Shown here: piece after piece, positions 42,838-53,345 of the stretch
Numbering within the stretch: position 1 is the stretch's first letter
How the letters are laid out: the number at the start of each line of letters is the position of its first letter
Assembly (NCBI GenBank): GCA_949128115.1
Contig: OX421962.1
Coordinates: forward strand, 14,211,262-14,275,261
Direction of reading: 5' to 3'
DNA: 64,000 nt
DNA from: Anaspis maculata
Lineage: Eukaryota; Arthropoda; Insecta; Coleoptera; Scraptiidae
Made by a program: the position numbers and the translations under genes
Notes under the pieces: generated by a model
What the model was told of the DNA's origin: nothing
Database searches by the model: none
What the model saw: only the letters and a program-made list of their open reading frames with translations

Positions 42838-45193
42838 TTAAATTGAAGGCCGACCTTGTTCATCGGTATCTTCTTCGCTTTCATTGATGTCAAGAAAATT
42901 TGATGGAGCGGAATGAGGAAGTAACAAATCTGAAGTGTCTTTCAAGAAAGGCGCTGTTTTCTTCCGGGGCGTTGGTCTTGTACATGAGAGAAGTGGATCT
43001 GAACTGAGCATAAGTCTGTTAAGAACATCTTGATTGCAGTTCACCCTTGAAAATTTTCTTGCATAACTTGGCGATAAGATCGAAAGTGCTAATTTCTCGC
43101 TTCCGCTGCTTCCTCTGAAAGTTGGCCTATCGGCGAAAGTGCGTTTTCAGCTACAGCTGGTTCATGAATCAGAATTTTATGCATGGTAGGAGTCATTGGA
43201 TGCCAAGAATACAATTCAACATAAAGCTTGGCAGTATGCATTGTGTACACGGCGAATTGTAGGGTATCAATCTTGTGTCCACTTGATATGGTTTCTAAAA
43301 TCACTTTGAATCGATGAATGAGGCGCAAATCAATACCTGTTATTTCGGCCGATAATTCGCAATCAAGAAAAAATCTTCTGCTGGTGGCATTCAGGCATCA
43401 TTAGAGTTACTGAATCCGGCTTTGGGAACGTCCACAATGAGACCCATTTTGTTCCTGAATTCTTGTTTATATTAGCCTTCCTTTCTTTGACAATTGATTT
43501 ATCTATTTCTGATCCCAGCTGCTTTAATGGCTGGTTCATATGATAAGTGCAGCAAGCTCTCAAACAACTGAATTCTGGCATGCAAGATCGGTAAACCAAA
43601 ATCGTAAGTTTTTTGGTCAGCTTTAAATCTTTGTGATAGATCATTAAAATTTTCCGATGTGGATCCACACAGGTAACATTTCATTGTCGAACAAGTGCTG
43701 GTAGCAGAATTACACACTTTGCTATCCACCATTGTCAGTGCTATTTTGTGTTTTACAACGATCGTCTTTCCCCCATCAAGTTTAGTTTCATTCAAAGTGT
43801 CGATCTGCTGCTGAATATGTATAGTTTATTTCTTCTTTTGTTATGTCACTGGATTCCTTGATGAATCTTATCCTAATCGGTCGACAGAGCCTGGGAGATG
43901 AAGGAGTTGGATTCTGCCAGATTACTTTTGCGTTGTCTCCATCACCCCAAACCAACTGTAATGGTACCAAGGAACTTGGAAAAATATTTGCATCTGAATC
44001 TTCACTATTCTCAAACTTCTGCTTAAATTGTGTCTGTTGAGAACCATCACATCCCCATTCAGTTATTAAGATCATATTGTTACAGTCACTCTCACTTGAA
44101 GTTTGCACAACTTCTTCCAAATGCGCTAATAATCTTGATGCAGTATGGTCTGATAAAGCCTGTAATTTAGTTTCAGCACGAGTTTCTGTAACTTGAAATG
44201 ATTCAGGGATTGGATAACAGTCTTGTTTGGCTTTATGTAATGATGTGTAGCACGAATAGAGCTCTTTGCGGTAGCTTCTGATTATTTCATACTGCCTTCT
44301 TGTTAAACCAGCTTCCGTAAACATAGAAAGAGCCTGAAAAGGTGACAGCCGCTGATTTATATCCCTTTCTGGGCCCTTAAAGTGGGCTTTCTTATATGCT
44401 AGTTCGCCTTCTTTTGCTGCGTTCACATGAATCTTCGAAACGCTTTTGGGGTCGTCCAAGTCTGACTATTCCTACAGGTATTTGTGAAGTCCCTTGAAGC
44501 CAATGTTTGTTCTGTTTCCTAAATTTACCTTCAGTTCTGGCGGAAGCGTTCCATCTTCGTCTAAATTGCAATTTCAATTGCTTAATTTTTCCTTTCAACT
44601 CTTGTAGATGTTTGTCTGAGTACTTGTGAAGATTTAGCAAGACATTTTCTGAATAATTCAACTTCTCGTTGAACGGAAGAGCATTTTGCCGTTGCATGAG
44701 GTTGAATAGCTCCTTCCGTGATCTTACTTCAAAGCCTGATGGACCTGGTGAAGAATTGAGTATATTTAGTGACAAAGTTGAAATTTTCATTTAATTTGTA
44801 TTTTCTGATTCTAGAAGAAAAAAAATCAATAAAATCCAAAAGGGCAGATTGAAGCAAGATTTTTTTGCTACGATCTAGTACACAAATATCTGTTCTTCCC
44901 AATGATATGAAACATTTTACAAAACCCAGCAAAACTTGTAACTAAATCAACTTTGAAAAGTTGGAATTCGCGCAAAATTTTCCTAAAATTATTGATACAT
45001 GAAAATGGCGAAACTATCAACAGTAAAGACGTGAAAAGATTATCCAATACGTTAAACTGAAGTCCATACCTGGTTCTGATGGATTCATCATCAAAAACTT
45101 TCTACCTTGTCTCTGGAACGTGAAATCTTGTTCTAAAGTTTGGGTTTGCTTGATAGCTTTAGACAGCGAAACATTCTTCCTCAACAAGTGTCA
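42838..45193 (-). pseudogene. RAG1/Transib-like transposase gene, broken
   Basis: The minus strand holds a probable first exon (about 45193-45070) ending GAACCAG at a GTATGG donor. A 325-bp intron follows, with acceptor TTCTTCACCAG at 44745. The second exon then runs as PSGFEVRSRKELFNLM ... RLGRPQKRFEDSCERSKRR. Later parts include KIALTMVDSKVCNSATSTCS, KCYLCGSTSE (zinc ligands), LHARIQLFESLLHLSYE, TMHKILIHEPAV, GQLSEEAAEARN and ARKFSRVNCNQDVLNRL near the end (stop at 42838). The SEE...RN...R..ARK.S....DVL pattern lines up by eye with the C-terminal catalytic-Glu region of RAG1. I could not place the two catalytic aspartates. At least five frameshifts (near 44395, 43790, 43540, 43450, 43085) inactivate it. 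Confidence 0.65.
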
Positions 45194-45320
45194 ACTTCTG
45201 ATCAGAAATACGACAAGACGGTCACTGCGATCAAGTTTGAAACCACATCACAATTATCATTCACTATTCAACTTCGTTAAACAGAGAAATTTGCTCAGCT
45301 AGGGCAACTTTTGCAAAATT

Positions 45321-45359
45321 GACTTTTGTTCAGCTATTTGGCTTGAATACCCCTATGTG
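45321..45359 (-). promoter_or_regulatory. RSS-like terminal signal, right end
   Basis: Read from 45359 inward on the minus strand: heptamer CACATAG, 23-bp spacer, nonamer ACAAAAGTC. Spacer sequence differs from the left end except for its first five bases and a few near the nonamer, so heptamer, spacer length and nonamer are what is shared. Confidence 0.75.
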
Positions 45360-45364
45360 CGCCT

Positions 45365-47107
45365 GTTTATTGTTCCCTTTCTTCTTCTTCACATTTTGAT
45401 GAGGCCTAATAATCTGCCGGTATTTTGTGTTGTTTTAGGACGTCGGTCAGGAGAGCCCTTCCTGCCCTCCCCTTCACTTCAGTGTCCGCTGCACTGCATC
45501 GAGGCACCAAGTGCGACGCAAGCCCTCTTCAGCGGTGGCGCCAAGACGGCCTCAAGTGAGCTAGTCGGTTACAACATTCTGGGCCACCTGGATGTCGCAT
45601 CGCTACGGCAGGAGTGAGGACCCGGCCGCTGGCGATCCTGAAAGGATACGGAAGCCAGACTTGAGCCGATTATAACTAGAAAAGGACCTCGGTGACGTAC
45701 ACTTTGGTTTTATATTCCATTTCCGTATTTACGTAGTTTTAAGGGCCTTCTGCCGTCACTATTGTAGCTAGGTTGCTGGCCTAGTCTAAGCTTGTATCAT
45801 AGGCAGCTTGAGTATACCCTGATCTAGCTGAGACAGGTTTTGTTTGACTCCCTCTACCGTCCGCATCTACAGCGCTGCCCTCGAGAAAGAAGCGAACGAC
45901 GACACTGGCTTCATTTTGTAGGGTTCTTTGCCATGCCGGTGTTTGCCCTGAGTGTCGACATAGCCCTTTCTCAGCTGTGCTGATAGAAACTGCTCTTTTG
46001 GCCCTAGGCCGAAAAGGTAGACGGTAATAAGGTCTTCTATACAATCATTGCAGGTCTCCTCTACGTGCGGTCCTCAAATTACACGTTACCTAATTAGTTT
46101 TCGGAACTCTACAATCAGACCGTAACAAATAGACACAATTGTGGCCTCCGAACCATTTTAGTACTTCCCAAGGTCTATATTTGAACCTCATGAAAGCCTT
46201 GTGCGTTCAAATGTTTCGAGCAGCTTGCAGAACGAATCGAAGTCAAAATGAGAAGAGTCAACGTTGAAACTGAGCCTAGGAATATCAACGCCACGACGAC
46301 TGTATCGTAAAAACTCGTCGCGTCTCTGATTTCTCACCCTCAATTGCACAACACTAACGAGAACTTGCTTTATTCTTTGTATCCACAAAAAAACCTCCCG
46401 CGTTTCATGGGACTTCAGTTTCGAAAGAGAGCCGGCGTAGGTGTGCGGCATGCAGTAACCGCCCGACGCGAGGGCAAAGAGGTGAGGGAAAAGGTAGAGA
46501 TAGGCACCAAATTAAGCGTATACCCCGGCTCCTCGTCGTATAAATCACGGGAATATGCGATAACGAAGTAGGTATACCTGCCTAGTACGCAACTTATTTG
46601 CTGTAGGACCATCGTTTATTCTCGCACAGCCACAGCCGAGCCAGAGCTCAGAGTTTCGACCCGTCCCCTGTCCCCCAGTTTCCCCACATCCAGCAGATGG
46701 TGTGAAATCTTTGGCGCGCGCCCCTAGCGTGTGTATTTTCCGCTTTGGTGGTTATAGAACTTGGAATTAAGTCCCGTGGAGTTTGCAGGCGCGAGAAGTG
46801 CGCGTTCTGGTATAGTTGTGCAGGGGCGAGGGGAGGTAGTGTATAGGTCGAAATATGTTTGGAGAAGGAAGAGGAGGCAGGATATTGCGGTTTACGTGGC
46901 AGAAAAACGTTATTAAACAACTTTATATTGTCTCGCGCCGCAACTTTTCTCATATTGCCTTGTGCGCGTTCCGATAATGCCTCTGTGTACGTTTGTGCTC
47001 TATCGGCCTTCAACAGATACGATTCCTTTCCTGTTAAAAAATCAAGAAACGATCTGATGTATTGCCAACAGCTGAAGCCTAGCTCATAATTCAAGTACCT
47101 ACCCAGT
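45365..47107. other. Intergenic, CpG-bearing, no gene identified
   Basis: About 1.7 kb with intermediate composition. Frames such as 45357-45617 and 46648-47094 have no recognisable domain. One unit of the 37.85-kb minisatellite lies at about 46043. It could contain host promoter or UTR sequence, but I see nothing decisive. Confidence 0.35.
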
Positions 47108-47476
47108 TGTTGGGATTACGGTCACCAAGATCATCTTGTCATAATTCAATATTGAAGCCCTCGTTACTCCCAAAGCGATACTTTTTGCAAATAATGTGTT
47201 CAATCTTCAGTGAACAGGGTTTTCATAATCTCCAAATTCACACATGTAAATACTTTATTGTTTTGTTATGATATAAATAACGCGGCAAGGTTAAACGATT
47301 GCAACTAAGCAAGGACGCGCATAGTAAACTTATAGTAATAATAAAGTAGACGTTGCAGTTCTGCACACACCTCATGTAATCATCTACGTCATATTAACCA
47401 TTTTAACATCTGTATATAAACTCATAATTTGTAACAAATAAATCAGTATCGAATTAACATCGTTTCGTACTCAACA
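47108..47476 (+). mobile_element. BEL/Pao 5' LTR
   Basis: The 369-bp segment begins TGTTGGGA and ends CTCAACA (TGTT...AACA inverted). It has TATATAA at about 47413 and AATAAA at about 47438, in promoter then polyadenylation order. The BEL gag frame opens about 40 bp after its end. No 3' LTR is found before the palindrome at 53343, so the assignment rests on structure alone. Confidence 0.7.
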
Positions 47477-47512
47477 TGGCTATGGGAACTTACAACTCCC
47501 GTTAAAAATAGC

Positions 47513-47822
47513 CGCCCTTTGGTGCAGTAGAACCACAAGAAGCGAGCCACCAGTATCAATCATTCATCGAGGAAATCAACAAAGAGTGGAGAAAAATCGA
47601 TGACGCCCACACAGAGATTCGAGCCGATGGCACAGATGTACAACAGTACTACAGAGTGAAAGATGAGAACAGGGAACTCACCGACAAGCTGGAAGAGTTA
47701 ATATATGACTCAATAGAGGCGAAACAAAGGTCAAGAGTCCAGCTACCAAAAGCAAAGATTCCCACCTTCGAAGGCGGGTACGAACAATGGACCACTTTTC
47801 ATTCTATCTATTCAAAAAGATG
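47513..47822 (+). pseudogene. BEL/Pao gag, N-terminal part
   Basis: An open frame without an ATG runs from a TAG at about 47510 to a TGA at 47820. It encodes HQYQSFIEEINKEWRKIDDA, a coiled-coil-like stretch, and ends VQLPKAKIPTFEGGYEQWTT, the highly typical BEL Gag boundary LPK..IP.F.G.Y..W. A frameshift near 47800 passes the reading to the next frame. Confidence 0.8.
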
Positions 47823-48905
47823 ATCCATGAAAACACAGCATTAAGCCGTACCGAAAAAATGCAGTTTTTAAAAACCAACATCAAAGGAGAGCCTAGCAGA
47901 TTGATCCAGCATCTACTAATCACTGAAGCAAACTACGAAGACGCTTGGAGAATATTGAATGACCGATACAACAACACAAGATTGCTACTGTCAAAACTGC
48001 TAGACAAGCTGTTCGATATGCCAGTAATATACCAGGAGTCATCAGCCCAGTTGAGAAAACTCCATGATACAGCATCAGAATGCCTAAGTGCCATTGGAAA
48101 CTTAGACATCAAAACAACGGAATGGGGTCCAATCGTCACGAAGATGGTAACCAGAAAATGGGACCCAGAGACCAATCGAATCTACGAGCAGTCTCTAAAG
48201 AATCCAAACGAAGTACAAAAATTCAGTGAATTAATGGAATTTTTGAGAGCAAGATTCCAATCACTCGAAATGACAACAAAGGCTGCGGTACGAGAGAGCA
48301 TCGAAAGCCGATCAAGAAGAAATGGAACATCCAGATTTGCTACCAGAGCCCCCTGCAACATTTGCAACATAAACGGCCATAGCACACACCAATGCTACAC
48401 GCTGCAAAAGCTCAGTCCAAACGAAAAGAGAAAACTAATCCAAGAAAAACATTTGTGCATGATATGTCTAAACCACGATGAAAAAGCGAGATGCCTTAGT
48501 ACAAGAAGATGTGAAACCTGCAACCAGCCACATCACACAACACTGCATGTGGAAGAAACAAGAAACGCCAGATGGAGTAATTCTAACCCGAATCCCGAAA
48601 AGACATCAAATTATCCATCTCCAAGCGAAATGCACAACAACAACAACAATAAGCCGAGACCCGTGACCACAAGCCATGTGAATAAGCAAAACAATGTTTT
48701 GCTGGCAACAGCATTATTAAACGTGAATAAGGCGAGGTCAGGGACCAACGAACTAATACGAGTATTGATCGATCAAGGATCCCAGGCAGCCTTCATGACG
48801 GAAGAAGCAGTTCAACGTCTGGAGCTTACAAAGACAAAAATCCACACAGAAATTTGTGGAACACAACACCGAAAATTGCGAAGTCAAAAGTGGAAGTCCA
48901 ATTAA
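47787..48905 (+). pseudogene. BEL/Pao gag and protease
   Basis: The frame continues Gag (KKMIHENTALSRTEKMQFLK, GEPSRLIQHL), then three cysteine-histidine clusters (CNICNINGHSTHQC, CMICLNHDEKARC, CETCNQPHH) and the aspartic protease RVLIDQGSQAAFMTEEAV. DQGSQ in place of DSGSQ is a known BEL variant. The apparent ATG at 47787 is an artefact of the frameshift. A second frameshift near 48880 takes the reading into the RT frame. Codon use is A-rich on the sense strand, unlike the gypsy copies. Confidence 0.85.
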
Positions 48906-50074
48906 CGCCAAGATTTCCAAGCAAATACTACATTAACGTCGAAATGATAGTCCTGCCGAAGCTGACGCAAACACTGCCATCGAACGAGGTCAGGTGCGAA
49001 ACCAGCGAGTGGGACAACCACATGCTAGCAGACCCAACCTTCAATATACCGGGACCAGTGGATGCGATCCTAGGAGCCAAAGAATTTGCGGAGATCGCAA
49101 AAAACGGGCTGCGTAAATCTAAAAGTGGATTATTCGGCCAAAATACGGAGCTAGGTTGGATCCTGTCCGGAAACGTGAAAGATAACGAGATAGAAAAATT
49201 CCAAATCATCAACATGATAGCCCAAGTCGAAGAAGACGCACAACTAACCAAATTCTGGGAAATCGAAGAAGTCAACGCCACACGAGCCAACAACCACGAG
49301 GAGGAGCAGTGTGAAGAATTCTACAACCAAACAACCGAAAGAAATGGGGATGGTTCATATACCGTCAGAATCCCATTCAAAACAAAACATGACGACATGG
49401 GGAATTCAAGATCCAGAGCAGTTTCAAGACTATTGCAATTAGAAAAAAGATTAGCAAAAGATATGGATCTGAAAATTCAATACCACAAATTTATGGAAGA
49501 ATATCTACATCTCAAGCACATGGAGCCAACAAAAGATTATCAAGGAGGAGCATATTACATCCATCATCAAGCAGTCATCCGAGAAGCCAGTACAACGACG
49601 AAGCTGAGAGTCGTTTTTGATGCATCCTGTAAGACGTCCAAGGGAATAAGCCTAAACGATATAATGTACACCGGCCCAAGACTACAACAAGAACTATTCG
49701 ACATCCTACTACGATGGAGAATGTACGAGATCGCCTTCATCGCAGACATCGAAAAAATGTATCGTCAAATTAGAATACATAGAGACGATCAAAAATACCA
49801 ACGAATCTTATGGAGATTCGACGAAGGGACACCAATCCAAGAATACGAACTGACAACAGTTACATATGGAACAGCAGCAGCACCGTACCTAGCCGTTCGT
49901 ACACTGCAACAGCTAGCAAGAGATGAAGCCAAAACCTTTCCAAAAGCATCGAAAATTGCCCTACGAGATTTTTATATGGACGACCTAATGACGGGGGCCA
50001 ATTCGCTGGAAGAAGCCAGAGAAATTCAAGACGAATTAATGAAAATGATGCAGTCCGGCAACCTTACGTTGTGA
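48854..50074 (+). pseudogene. BEL/Pao protease end and reverse transcriptase
   Basis: A 406-codon frame: VDAILGAKEFAEI and SGLFGQNTELGWILSG (the protease-RT region of BEL), HHQAVIREASTTTKLRVVFDAS (RT entry), FIADIEKMYRQIRIH (first catalytic Asp), TYGTAAAPYLAVRTL and the active site FYMDDLMTGA. It stops at TGA 50072-50074 in the middle of a conserved LRKW-like block (L-stop-KWVSN). Because the downstream frame is the same, this is a point nonsense mutation, possibly CGA to TGA, and not a true end. Confidence 0.88.
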
Positions 50075-51090
50075 AAATGGGTCAGCAACAAAAATGAAAT
50101 GCTGGAGGAATTGCCAGAAATACTACGTGAGCTCATTGAGATCCCAGAGAACGAAACAAAAAAATCGTTAGGAGTTCTTTGGGCACCATACGACGACTCA
50201 TTCCGCATCAAGATAAACGTTACAGAAGAAAAGAAGCCGACAAAACGCCATATACTGTCAGAAGTTGCAAAAATCTTTGATCCAATAGGATGGCTAGCTC
50301 CAGTCATCATAAAAGCAAAGATCCTTATACAAAAACTATGGATCCAGAACCTCCAATGGGACGAGATCGTACCAGAAGAACTGCAAACAGAATGGTCATC
50401 CTTCCACAAACAATTGAAAGCAATGGAAGAAATAACCATACCAAGATGGATACAATACAACCCAAGCAGGGACCAAATTGAACTACATGGATTCTGTGAC
50501 GCATCAGAACAAGCGTACGGTGCAGTAATCTATACAAAATGCACGGATCTCGCAACAAAGAGAACAACAATCACCATACTAACTGCAAAATCGAGAGTAG
50601 CACCTACCAAAATTGAATCAACACTTCCGAGGTTGGAGCTATGCGCAGCAGTGCTACTAGCCAAGCTGATGAAGAGAGCAGCGGGAACACTCGAAATCCA
50701 AGAGCCAAAAACATTTGCATACTCAGATTCAATGATCACACTGGGATGGATAAAAGGAGATCCGAGCAGATGGAAAACATTTGTTGCAAACCGAGTATCC
50801 GAAGCAACCAAATGTATACCACCGCAGCAGTGGCACTACGTGGCGACAGAAGAAAATCCAGCTGACATCATATCAAGAGGCATCGAGCCAATGAAAATGA
50901 AGAACCACGAACTATGGTGGAAAGGTCCAGCCTGGTTGTCACAAGCCACCAAACGATCAGAAAATGAAGAAATAGAAGAACCAGAGGAAGAGAGGAAACG
51001 GCAAATACAATCGTTTCAAGCAAAGGTTGAAGAAACAGGAGAGAGCCTGTTAAATCGATTCTCTGGATACACAAAAATGCTAAGAACAAT
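50075..51090 (+). pseudogene. BEL/Pao RNase H and connection
   Basis: In the same frame as the RT: KRHILSEVAKIFDPIGWLAP (typical BEL connection), ELHGFCDASEQAYGAVIY (RNase H first Asp), STLPRLELCAAVLLAKL (catalytic Glu) and TFAYSDSMITLGWIKG (Asp), ending with NPADIISRGI and LWWKGPAWL. All expected RNase H acidic residues are visible. The coding phase is cut at 51090, where foldback FB11 is inserted, and resumes at 52000. Confidence 0.88.
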
Positions 51091-51999
51091 TCGCGATTTA
51101 AATTAATTTTTCCCGCCACAAAATGGCTGCGAAAGGCGGAATTCAACTGACAGCCCGAGGTGACATGAGATGTCACACTTACAACTTACAACCTCACTTT
51201 TATTGTATCAGTCATTCACCACTCAGTGTTTACTGTTTACTCCAGTTTACTCTCGACTTGGCTTCCTAGTGTGGTCCCAGTTAGTGATAGTGCGTCTGTT
51301 TGCTGTGTTCTAGTTTTGCGAGTGAATTTAAAGTGATTGTTGTGTTTAGTGGTATTACTGTATCCTGTATCCCATCGTCAGTCACAGAACGTGAACTAGG
51401 AAACTTTGATGGACAAGAGAAATGGAAAGAAGACTGGGCTCAACAAACTGTACCCGAATGACGTGGCCTTCACGCGCATACCAGGGTTCTCCAGAGGCCT
51501 TCGTGAAGGTGACACCTGAAGCTGCCGATTGCCTGTGGAATATGGACTTGGACTTACAACTTCTTGCCAAAATCAGTCCATTTACCTGTGGTACTTGTTC
51601 CATATAGAGCTATGTGGTTTGTATTTACTATTGCTTCACCTTCCACAAAGTTCCGGGAGCTTGGAGAGGCGGCACGCAAATAATTGTAAATCTCTCCCAA
51701 CGGCAAACGAGTATCTCTTATAACAGTCGTAATAAAAACAAATAACACAACAATCACTTCAAATTTACTCGCAAAACTAGAATACAGCAAACAGACGCAC
51801 TATCACTAACTGGGACCACACTAGGAAGCCAAGCCGAGAGTAAACTGGAGTAAACAGTAAACACTGAGTGATGGATGACTGATACAATAAAAGTGAGGTT
51901 GTGAGTTGTCAGTGTGACATCTCATGTCACCTCGGGCTGTCAGTTGAATTCCGCCTTTCGCAGCCATTTTGTGGCGGGAAAAATTAATTTAAATCGCGA
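51091..51999. mobile_element. Foldback FB11 inside BEL/Pao pol
   Basis: TCGCGATTTAAATTAATTTT (51091) pairs with AAAATTAATTTAAATCGCGA (to 51999). ~275-bp arms (51091-51365, 51725-51999) include TTTCCCGCCACAAAATGG and its complement. Both sides carry AT (51089-51090, 52000-52001). Removing the element plus one AT brings the flanking BEL pol frames into phase, so the boundaries are secure. The 360-bp spacer has an ORF-like stretch (GLNKLYPNDVAFTRIPGFSR) of unknown origin. Confidence 0.88.
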
Positions 52000-52001
52000 A
52001 T

Positions 52002-52530
52002 AGCATACTGCAATCGTTTTATCAACAACTGCAACAAGAAAAAACAAAAACAACATGGCTCTCTAACAGTAAAAGAGCTAGACAACTCATTGAAACAGAT
52101 AATCAAGATAACGCAATCACACAGCTTCAAGAAAGAAACAAAAGCGTTGATTAAGAAAAAAGGTATCGACAAAACCAACAAAATTGCCTGCCTCAACCCG
52201 TTCATGGACAATGAAGGGATTATGAGAGTAGGAGGAACATTGCAAAATTCAGCCCTCTCATATAATGAGAAGCATCCGATAATCCTGAAAAGAGATTGCC
52301 ACATTACAAGGCTTATAATAGAAAACGCACACACTGTCACACTACACGGAGGTGGTCGAACGACATTGGCCTACATTCGTCGGCAGTTTTGGATTATAAA
52401 CGGGAAGAAAGCCGTCAATGCGGTAATTAAAAAGTGCACTATATGCATAAGATATAACGCGGTAGCAGCACAACAGAGAATGGGAGAGTTACCAGCTCCA
52501 AGGGTCACACCGGCATCTCCATCACAGCAA
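52002..52530 (+). pseudogene. BEL/Pao integrase, N-terminal zinc domain
   Basis: After FB11 the frame reads IAYCNRFINNC, LTVKELDNSLKQIIK, CLNPFMDNEGIMRVGGTLQN, then AHTVTLHGGGRTTLAYIRRQFW and KKCTICIRYNA, the His-His-Cys-Cys zinc domain of BEL integrase, and GELPAPRVTPASP. It then runs into a deletion at about 52525. The start shown by the ORF at 52090 is internal. Confidence 0.82.
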
Positions 52531-53345
52531 GACGAGGAAGCTGCCAGCACATGTATAGTGATAACGGAACGACGTTCGTTGGAGCCAAAAACATCCTCGA
52601 CGAAGAAGTAAGAACCATCCTCCAAGATGAAAATCTAACAGACAAGATGACAACGATCGGCACACAATGGCACTTTATTCCTCCAGCAGCTCCCAATTTC
52701 GGCGGACTTTGGGAAGCAGGAGTAAAGTCGATGAAGTATCATCTCAAGCGAATCATCGGAGATACGACAATGACGTATGAAGAGCTTACAACTCTCATGC
52801 ACCAAATAGAAGCAGCATTAAACTCACGGCCACTAATACCGCTTACTGAAACAAGCGAAAACGAGGTATTAACGCCAGGTCATTTCTTGATCGGACGAGC
52901 ATTAGTGTCGCCACCGGACCCCATCGAAACACCAGTCAATAGAAACTTATCGGAAAGATGGAGATTATTACAAAAAATGGAGAAAGATTTCTGGAAGACA
53001 TGGAGTTCAGAGTACCTGTCGAAACTACAACAACGGTACAAGTGGAAGAACGAACAAGATAACGTGGAAGTTGGCGATATAGTCATCATAAAGGAAGAAT
53101 TTCACCCTAGCAAATGGCCACTTGCGACAATAGCAGAGACTCACCCAGGAAAGGACAACCTGGTTCGAGCGGTCACGCTGAAAAGAAACGGAGGAATTCA
53201 GCAAAAACGGGCAATTAACACAATAATCCTATTGCTCAAGAAAACAGATGACACCAAGATAACTACGCAGACAGTACTCGCCAATGCGGCAAAAGTAACG
53301 ATGAAAGCAAGTCCAGATCGAAAAACAACTCGAAAAAGCCATTAG
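52531..53345 (+). pseudogene. BEL/Pao integrase, C-terminal part with core deletion
   Basis: In a new frame: MYSDNGTTFVGAKN (second catalytic Asp), PPAAPNFGGLWEAGVKSMKYHL (catalytic Glu in WEAGVKS), ALNSRPLIPL, LTPGHFLIGRAL and the C-terminal VEVGDIVIIKEE. The segment between RVTPASP and the SDNGT box, which normally carries the first catalytic aspartate (GVDYAGP region), is missing, about 100 codons by comparison with the family. The TAG at 53343-53345 comes from palindrome FB12 and not from the element. Confidence 0.85.

Larger units (their letters stand above)
42602..45359 (-). mobile_element. Transib/RAG1-like DNA transposon with RSS-like ends
   Basis: The termini are perfect 12-bp inverted repeats CACATAGGGGTA (42602-42613) and TACCCCTATGTG (45348-45359). 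Flanking 5-mers are CGTCT (42597-42601) and CGCCT (45360-45364), a probable 5-bp target duplication with one change. Both termini carry a nonamer-like ACAAAAGT after exactly 23 bp. Length is 2758 bp. A decayed RAG1-like transposase gene on the minus strand fills most of it. Terminal CAC, a GC-rich 5-bp duplication and 23-spacer signals are the known characters of the Transib superfamily. Confidence 0.78.

Noticed and set aside
42602..45359. CACTA (EnSpm/CMC) transposon as an explanation for the CAC-starting ends
   Set aside because: The ends read CACATAG and not CACTA, flanks suggest a 5-bp and not a 3-bp duplication, and the protein motifs and nonamer point to Transib/RAG1.
47787..47789. ATG as the BEL gag start
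   Set aside because: The preceding frame already encodes the conserved LPK..IP.F Gag segment, so this ATG is created by a frameshift.
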